A DNA stretch of 19,143 nucleotides. It comes from Rhodospirillaceae bacterium UBA6608 (lineage in GTDB: Bacteria; Pseudomonadota; Alphaproteobacteria; Rhodospirillales_A; Casp-alpha2). Both the position numbers and the translations under genes were made by a program. The notes below the pieces were generated by a model, which did no database searches, was not told where the DNA came from, and saw nothing but the letters and a program-made list of their open reading frames with translations. Location of the stretch: contig DJHY01000318.1 of assembly GCA_002433335.1 (NCBI GenBank), forward strand, positions 8,528 through 27,670. Reading direction: 5' to 3'. Each line of letters opens with the position of its first letter. Position 1 is the first letter of the stretch. Shown here in pieces: positions 14,679 to 19,143 of the stretch.

Positions 14679-16754
14679 TTATGATGATTTCAACCGCAAC
14701 AGGGCATCGACGGCGACAACGCCTTGCCCTTCGCCGCGAATCATCATCGGGTTGATTTCCGCCTCCAGCACCGGCGCGTCGAGGGTCGCCAGCTTGGACA
14801 AGGCCACGACCGCCTGGGCCAAAGCCTTTACGTCGCCCGGCGGCTTGCCGCGGAAACCGCGGATCGGGGCCAAGCCCTTGACCTCTTCGATCATCGCCAT
14901 GGCCTCGGCTTCGTCGACCGGCGCGGTGCGCACGGCGGCGTCGTCATAGACCTCGGCCATGATGCCGCCGGGACCAACCAGAACAATCGGACCGGCTTCC
15001 TGATCCAGGCGATATCCGGCGATGACCTCGCCCATCACGCCCTGGGCCATGGATTGCACCAAGATGCCCTCGGCTTCCGGTGCGGCAGCCAAAAGTTCCT
15101 CGGCGGCGGCCCAAACGCCTTCGGGCGTATCGATGCCCAGGCGTACGAGGCCGCGTTCGGTCTTGTGCTGAATGTCGCGGGCCAGAACTTTGACCGCGAC
15201 CGGGAACGCCACGCCGATCGGCTCGCCCGGTTCCTTGATGACCTGGGCCGGGGCGATGGGCAGGCCCAGCGCCTCGAACACCATCGAGGCTTCGCGTTCG
15301 TTCAGCGTCGGCGAGGGGGCGCGGGCCAGCATGGCGTCGGCCTGATCCTTGGCGTTGCCGTCGGTCGCCGGGATCGGGCGCGGCGCGCGCCGGTTGAGGA
15401 ATGCCATCAACGCGTCGGCGCAGGCTTCCGGCGTGCGGAAGTTGGCGATGCCCGCCTCCTGCAACAAGGCCAGGGACTTGTCGGCCTGCGGTGCGATGAA
15501 GGCCGCGACCGGCTTGGACGATCCCGCCGCCTTTTCGACGATGGGGGCCACGGCCAGTTCCGGTTTAAACTGACCGGACGATCCGACGACCGTGACCACG
15601 GCATCGATCTCGTCCGCCGCAAGCAGATTTTCCAAGGCCGCGCCGTACACGCCTTCGCGCGTTCCGGCCATGGTCAGATCGACCAGCGGCCCCCGGCCGA
15701 TTTCCAAGCCGTGTTCGCGCAACGCGGTGCGCACGCTTTCCGGCGCGGGCACCAGCGTCGCGCCCAGCATGCCCAGGCGGTCAGCGACCGAAGCCGCCCC
15801 GCCGCCCGTGGTGGTCACGACGGCGACGCGTTTGCCCTTGGGCGGCGGATGACCGATGAACAACGGCGAGGCTTCCAACAGCCCTTCCAACATTTCCAGG
15901 CGCGCGATGGCGTTGGCCTGGAAGAACGCATCGGCGGCCTTGGCCGGACCGGCAATGGCGCCGGAATGGCTGAGCGCCAATTCGCGACCGGCTTCGGACC
16001 GGCCCAGCTTATAGGCCAGCACAGGCTTGCCCGCGTCATAGGCCCGGCGGGCGGCGGCGGCCAGTTTGTCGCCGTCACGCACGGCTTCCAGGAACAACAG
16101 GATCGACTTGGTGTCCGGATCATCGACCAGCAGATCGACCAATTCCCCGACGCCCAGGTCGCTTTCGTTGCCGACGCCGATCATCCGGGCGAAGCCGACG
16201 CCGCGGGCGGCGCCGCGCGACAACAGGGTGCCCAGGATGGTGCCGCTCTGCGAGATCAGGGACATGCCGCCCGGCTTGATCCCTTCCATTTCCAACACGG
16301 CGTTGACCGACAGGGTCAGGCTCGATGCCGGATGGATCACGCCCATGGAGTTCGGGCCGATCAGACGCACGCCGACCTTGCGGGCGGTGGCGACCAGGCG
16401 TTCTTGCATCTTGCGTCCGTCGTCGCCCGTTTCGGCGAAGCCGTCGGAATAGATCGTCGCGACCGGCACGCCTTTTTCGCCGCATTCGCGGATGGCATCC
16501 TCGACGAACTTGGCCGGAACCATGACGAAGGCATGGTCGACCGGGCCCGGAACGTCGAGCACGGATTTGTACGCCTTGACGCCCTGAACCTCGTCGCGGC
16601 CCGGGTTGATGGGATAGACCTCGCCGGTGAAGCCGTGCGCCTTAAGGAAGCGCTGCGGCCGTCCGGAGTTCTTGTTGGGGTCCGCCGAAGCGCCGATAAG
16701 CGCCACGGCCCGGGGCGTGAACAGCGCCCGGACCAAGGTCGAATGATCGCTCAT
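14679..16754 (-). CDS. acetate--CoA ligase (ADP-forming)-like acyl-CoA synthetase
   Basis: 691-residue fused alpha-beta NDP-forming acyl-CoA synthetase, normal for the single-chain type without an acetyltransferase domain. The CoA-binding domain spans about 8-130 with VALIGASADPNKNSGRP; GPNSMGV (133-139) and the SQSG turn (168-171) follow; the phosphorylated His is expected at 263 in LALSHSGAIAGP; the second ligase-CoA domain runs to about 450; and the ATP-grasp domain fills about 480-691. It should convert an organic acid, ATP and CoA to acyl-CoA, ADP and phosphate, or the reverse. It starts 21 nt after the acyl-CoA dehydrogenase gene, so the two probably work together: one makes the acyl-CoA, the other desaturates it. 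The acid is not identifiable. Confidence 0.94.
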   Translation of the reverse strand: MSDHSTLVRALFTPRAVALIGASADPNKNSGRPQRFLKAHGFTGEVYPINPGRDEVQGVKAYKSVLDVPGPVDHAFVMVPAKFVEDAIRECGEKGVPVATIYSDGFAETGDDGRKMQERLVATARKVGVRLIGPNSMGVIHPASSLTLSVNAVLEMEGIKPGGMSLISQSGTILGTLLSRGAARGVGFARMIGVGNESDLGVGELVDLLVDDPDTKSILLFLEAVRDGDKLAAAARRAYDAGKPVLAYKLGRSEAGRELALSHSGAIAGPAKAADAFFQANAIARLEMLEGLLEASPLFIGHPPPKGKRVAVVTTTGGGAASVADRLGMLGATLVPAPESVRTALREHGLEIGRGPLVDLTMAGTREGVYGAALENLLAADEIDAVVTVVGSSGQFKPELAVAPIVEKAAGSSKPVAAFIAPQADKSLALLQEAGIANFRTPEACADALMAFLNRRAPRPIPATDGNAKDQADAMLARAPSPTLNEREASMVFEALGLPIAPAQVIKEPGEPIGVAFPVAVKVLARDIQHKTERGLVRLGIDTPEGVWAAAEELLAAAPEAEGILVQSMAQGVMGEVIAGYRLDQEAGPIVLVGPGGIMAEVYDDAAVRTAPVDEAEAMAMIEEVKGLAPIRGFRGKPPGDVKALAQAVVALSKLATLDAPVLEAEINPMMIRGEGQGVVAVDALLRLKSS

Positions 16755-16775
16755 GTTTCCGTCCGATCTTGTTGG

Positions 16776-17933
16776 TTATTTGGCGCGCGGCGGACGCTGC
16801 GAGAAGCGCCGGTCGAACACGCCTTCGGCGATGCGGTTTTTGAGGATTTCCAGGGAACCGCCCGCGATCATCCAGCCGCGCGTGCGGCGGAAGCAATATT
16901 CGATCAGGCTTTCCTGGCTGTAGCCGGTGCCGCCCATGACCTGCAGGGCTTCCGACGAAATCCAGTGACCGGCTTCGTTGCAGAACGCCTTGGCGATGGC
17001 CGTTTCCTGGGCCGAGGGGAAGCCGTTATCGGCATTCACCGCCGCCCGGTACAGAAGCATCTGACCGGCGTCGAGCTTGATCTGCATCTCGGCGAACTTC
17101 CACTGAAGGCCCTGGAATTCGGCCAGCGGACGGTCGAACTGCTTACGGGTCAGGGCGTGTTCGCGCGCGGTCTCAAAAGCCAAGCGGCCCAGCGCGATGG
17201 AACGCGCGGTATTGCCGATACGCTCGACGTTGAAGCCCGCGATCTGCTTCTTGAAGCCACCTTCGCGCAGCAGGATGTTTTCCGGCGGCACGTAGACGTC
17301 GGTGAAGAACAGCGGGGCCCAGTCGTCACCGCCCAGGAACGCCGTCGGCTTGCCGAATTCCAAGCCCTCGGCATCGCGCGGGATCAGGACCGAGCCGATC
17401 CCGTCGACGCCCGGGCCGAACCGCACGTAGACCAGGAACACGTCGGCTTCCGGCGAGTGGCTGGGGAAGCACTTCTGACCATTGATGCGCAGGCCCTCGC
17501 CGTCCGGCGTGGCGGTGGTCCGCAGGTCGGTCACGGCGGAACCGGCATCCGGCTCGGTCATGCCGACGGCGATCAGGGTTTCACCTGCCAGCAACGGCTT
17601 CAGATAACGTTCCTTCTGATCTTCGGTGCCATAGGCCGCGAGAACGCGGATCGCGCCGAAGCTGCCGGCCTGAATCACGTCCGCCGAACGCGGACAATGC
17701 ATCGCCACTTCCTGAATCGCGATGACCGCGTCCATCAGGCTGCCGCCCTGGCCGCCGTCTTCTTCCGGAATGGTGATGCCGAGAAGGCCGTTTTCGGCCA
17801 TCAGCTTAGCCACGTCGCGGGGATATTCGCCCGCATGGGCGCGCTCGACGGCGCCTTCGGCCAGGTTGTCACGGGCAAAGGCGCGCACGGCGTCCTGGAA
17901 AAGACGCTGTTCTTCAGTCAGTTCGAAGTTCAT
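16776..17933 (-). CDS. acyl-CoA dehydrogenase family protein
   Basis: Flavoprotein of 385 residues, standard length. FAD- and substrate-binding signatures: VGMTEPDAGSAVTDLRT (123-139), the RKQFDRPLAEFQGLQWKFAEM helix (263-283) and QVMGGTGYSQE (331-341). At the C-terminal position where medium- and short-chain enzymes have the catalytic Glu in a YEGT-like motif, this one reads MIAGGSLEILKN, with Ala357 in place of Glu. Glu237 in FNVERIGN aligns by eye with the alternative catalytic Glu of isovaleryl- and long-chain enzymes, so it may still be active. It would oxidise an acyl-CoA to the 2-enoyl form and pass electrons to ETF. First gene of a unit with the synthetase and RidA. The start at 17933 has only a weak purine-rich site, and the leader is long and structured. 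Confidence 0.93.
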   Translation of the reverse strand: MNFELTEEQRLFQDAVRAFARDNLAEGAVERAHAGEYPRDVAKLMAENGLLGITIPEEDGGQGGSLMDAVIAIQEVAMHCPRSADVIQAGSFGAIRVLAAYGTEDQKERYLKPLLAGETLIAVGMTEPDAGSAVTDLRTTATPDGEGLRINGQKCFPSHSPEADVFLVYVRFGPGVDGIGSVLIPRDAEGLEFGKPTAFLGGDDWAPLFFTDVYVPPENILLREGGFKKQIAGFNVERIGNTARSIALGRLAFETAREHALTRKQFDRPLAEFQGLQWKFAEMQIKLDAGQMLLYRAAVNADNGFPSAQETAIAKAFCNEAGHWISSEALQVMGGTGYSQESLIEYCFRRTRGWMIAGGSLEILKNRIAEGVFDRRFSQRPPRAK

Positions 17934-17978
17934 GTCGGTTCTTGTTCTTTAGCCGTCAGTTAATGGGAAAGTCGGTTT

Positions 17979-18064
17979 GCGGGTGATCCCGCCGTCGCCT
18001 GCCACAGGCTCCATCGCGGGACACCGATGGTTTTGGTTCTGCATTGTTCTTCGGTGCTTCCGAA
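17979..18064 (-). ncRNA. structured 5' leader of the acyl-CoA dehydrogenase unit (four tandem hairpins)
   Basis: Between operator site 4 and the gene lie four short perfect hairpins: 18050-18064 (TTCGG/CCGAA), 18011-18030 (CCATCG/CGATGG), 17997-18009 (GCCTG/CAGGC) and 17979-17992 (GCGGG/CCCGC). A 31-codon reading frame (18044-17949, MQNQNHRC...) spans the last three but has only a weak ribosome site. This could be a leader with post-transcriptional control. No known riboswitch class was recognised, and GC-rich DNA makes short hairpins common. Confidence 0.3.
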
Positions 18065-18069
18065 AACGA

Positions 18070-18085
18070 GGATTGTATACAATCC
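18070..18085. promoter_or_regulatory. putative GntR-type operator, site 4 (GGATTGTATACAATCC)
   Basis: Perfect 16-base palindrome with the core ATTGT-AT-ACAAT (18072-18083), the longest and most symmetric of the four copies. It lies 138 nt before the acyl-CoA dehydrogenase start and contains -10-like TATACA/TACAAT on either strand, so binding would block RNA polymerase. Known GntR/FCD-type operators have similar TTGT-N-ACAA architecture. Confidence 0.7.
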
Positions 18086-18116
18086 CGACCATCGGATTGG
18101 AAGCGCAACCTTGTCG

Positions 18117-18151
18117 AAAAGGCGGATTTTCGGCAGATTTTTTTATCCGCC
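18117..18151 (-). terminator. probable terminator after the creatininase-family gene
   Basis: On the minus strand GGCGGAT (18151-18145) pairs perfectly with ATCCGCC (18127-18121) and is followed by TTTT (18120-18117). The 17-base loop contains ATCTGCC, which can pair with the same left arm (one G-U) around an A6 loop, so two exclusive folds exist. The U-tract is short, so termination may be partial. Confidence 0.55.
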
Positions 18152-18194
18152 ATGCAGCGGTTTTCAAGGCCCGAATTGGAAAATGCGCGATGCC

Positions 18195-18968
18195 TCAGGC
18201 GGCGTCGACGAAGCTATCGTAGCGCGTGGCGATTTCGTCGATGGCGGAATTGTACAGGCGCTCGCCGATTTCGACCGTCGCCTTGCGCGGGTCGGATCCG
18301 ATCCGCCCGTCGGGGAAGCGACGGCGATAGTCGTCGCTGTCGAAGATCGGCCCGTCCCCGGCCCGGCCCGGCGTCATGTCGGCACCGCGCACGCGGGCAC
18401 CATCCTTCTGGTACCCATAATAAGTCAGCGAGACCTCGCCACAGGTCGCATGCGAGCCGTCATCGTCGCCGAATTCATCGGCGCAGATTTTCATCACCCC
18501 CGACAGGGTGAACCAGTTGACCAAGGTACAGCGCACGGGGGGGCGGTTGTCCCCGGCCCGGCCAAAGCTGTGCTCGGCATAGATTTCCGAAAACGCCGCG
18601 TTCAGGGTCGCGATGTTGCCGCCGTGGCCGTTGAGGAAGAAGAACCGCTCGAATCCATGCTTGGCCAGGGAGTTCACGATATCCTGGACCATCGCGATCA
18701 TCGTCGTCGGCCGCAGGGTCACCGAGCCCGCGAAGCCCAGATGATGCTGCGCCATGCCGATGGACAGCGTCGGCGCGACCATGATCGGGCTGCCTGCAGC
18801 CGCCCGCTTTTCCGCCAGGCCGAAGGCCAGCAACTCAGGACACAAGGCGTCGGTGCCGATAAACCCGGTCGGCCCGTGCTGTTCCGTAGAACCGATGGGG
18901 ATGATGATCCCCTTCGACGCGCCGAGATAGGTTTCGACTTCGGGCCAGGTGCTGAGTTGCAAGCGCAT
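18195..18968 (-). CDS. creatininase family protein (metal-dependent amidohydrolase)
   Basis: 257-residue member of the creatininase/MftE-like family, usual length. Metal-site motifs are all present: GSTEQHGP (26-33; Glu and His ligands), FIGTDAL (Asp), NGHGGN around 114 (His) and GSHATCGEVS (Glu). Members hydrolyse cyclic or linear amides such as creatinine, or cleave peptides in mycofactocin maturation; the close fit to the metal site says it is active, not on what. MRLQLSTWPEVE is a typical N-terminus and AAAGGACC precedes ATG 18968. It follows the hemA end by 31 nt on the same strand and so may be read from the hemA message. It could deal with an amide in the neighbouring catabolic set, but this is only positional. 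Confidence 0.92.
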   Translation of the reverse strand: MRLQLSTWPEVETYLGASKGIIIPIGSTEQHGPTGFIGTDALCPELLAFGLAEKRAAAGSPIMVAPTLSIGMAQHHLGFAGSVTLRPTTMIAMVQDIVNSLAKHGFERFFFLNGHGGNIATLNAAFSEIYAEHSFGRAGDNRPPVRCTLVNWFTLSGVMKICADEFGDDDGSHATCGEVSLTYYGYQKDGARVRGADMTPGRAGDGPIFDSDDYRRRFPDGRIGSDPRKATVEIGERLYNSAIDEIATRYDSFVDAA

Positions 18969-18999
18969 GCGCGGTCCTTTGTCTCGTCTCTGCGACCGG

Positions 19000-19143
19000 T
19001 CAGGCCGCTTTCTGAAGTTGCAGACGCATCCAGACTTCCTTCAGCGCCGCGACCAGTTCGTCCATCACATCGTCGCCATGGAATGGCGTCGGCGTGATCC
19101 GCAGGCGCTCGGTCCCGACCGGCACGGTGGGATAGTTGATCGG
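19000..19143 (-). CDS. hemA: 5-aminolevulinate synthase (partial, C-terminal 47 residues)
   Basis: The last 47 codons of a gene that enters from the right edge. The translation reads PINYPTVPVGTERLRITPTP, then FHGDDVMDELVAALKEVW and MRLQLQKAA before the stop. The INYPTVP-GTERLRITP-P block is the well-known C-terminal signature of PLP-dependent 5-aminolevulinate synthase, which joins succinyl-CoA and glycine in the first step of haem synthesis in alphaproteobacteria. Related alpha-oxoamine synthases share a shorter form of this motif, but the match to this enzyme is closest. The catalytic lysine lies outside the window. The creatininase-family gene follows after 31 nt without a visible terminator. 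Confidence 0.88.
   Translation of the reverse strand, partial: PINYPTVPVGTERLRITPTPFHGDDVMDELVAALKEVWMRLQLQKAA

Noticed and set aside
14724..17963. A 1079-codon open frame on the plus strand opposite the synthetase and dehydrogenase genes
   Set aside because: It spans two well-recognised minus-strand genes and has low-complexity Arg/Gly/His-rich translation with no family resemblance. It results from strong G/C third-position bias in the real genes.
1..19143. Prophage, insertion sequence, CRISPR array, tRNA or attachment site
   Set aside because: No transposase, integrase, regular repeat-spacer pattern, tRNA cloverleaf or paired end repeats were seen; the gene set is metabolic throughout.

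Overview
The window looks like part of an alphaproteobacterial chromosome, probably from a Rhodospirillales-like lineage. The base composition is GC-rich, codons strongly favour G/C in third position, and the right edge carries the C-terminus of 5-aminolevulinate synthase (C4-pathway HemA), a typical alphaproteobacterial gene. The class is well supported; the order is a guess. There are 18 protein genes, two of them cut by the window edges. I see no rRNA, tRNA, CRISPR array or transposase.

Layout. (1) 1-5127, minus strand: a complete peptide/nickel-type (Dpp/Opp) ABC importer in the order ATPase D, ATPase F, binding protein, permease B, permease C (C is cut at the left edge). A predicted promoter lies at 5178-5206. 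(2) 5370-6684, plus: a PcaC-like carboxymuconolactone decarboxylase-family protein coupled to a 3-hydroxyisobutyrate-dehydrogenase-family reductase. (3) 6791-7507, plus: an AT-richer orphan lipoprotein gene bracketed by two similar terminators. (4) 9213-7626, minus: an RraA-fold aldolase-like protein overlapping an FMN-dependent 2-hydroxy-acid oxidase/dehydrogenase, divergent from a small ABM-family monooxygenase (9357-9653, plus). (5) 9828-11516, plus: a Cache-domain chemoreceptor. (6) 14125-11550, minus: a cytosolic alkaline-phosphatase-superfamily phosphodiesterase and an MFS carrier. (7) 17933-14221, minus: acyl-CoA dehydrogenase, ADP-forming acyl-CoA synthetase and a RidA-family protein. 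(8) 19143-18195, minus: the hemA end followed by a creatininase-family amidohydrolase.

How it fits together. The gene content reads as a catabolic island of unassigned substrate: uptake (ABC, MFS), taxis (Cache chemoreceptor) and a set of oxidases, reductases, aldolase-like and acyl-CoA enzymes. The strongest non-coding signal is a repeated palindrome, ATTGT-N2-ACAAT. It has three exact half-site-matched copies and one 10/12 copy, all in intergenic regions upstream of genes: the decarboxylase unit (5323), the divergent aldolase/monooxygenase promoters (9278), the chemoreceptor (9751) and the acyl-CoA dehydrogenase unit (18072). It resembles operators of GntR-type repressors and suggests that these units form one regulon whose regulator lies outside the window. 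A different perfect palindrome, CTTAAAGCTTTAAG, sits before the phosphodiesterase-MFS unit.

No gene-free stretch exceeds 300 bases. The two longest gaps (5128-5369 and 17934-18194) hold the regulatory elements described below.
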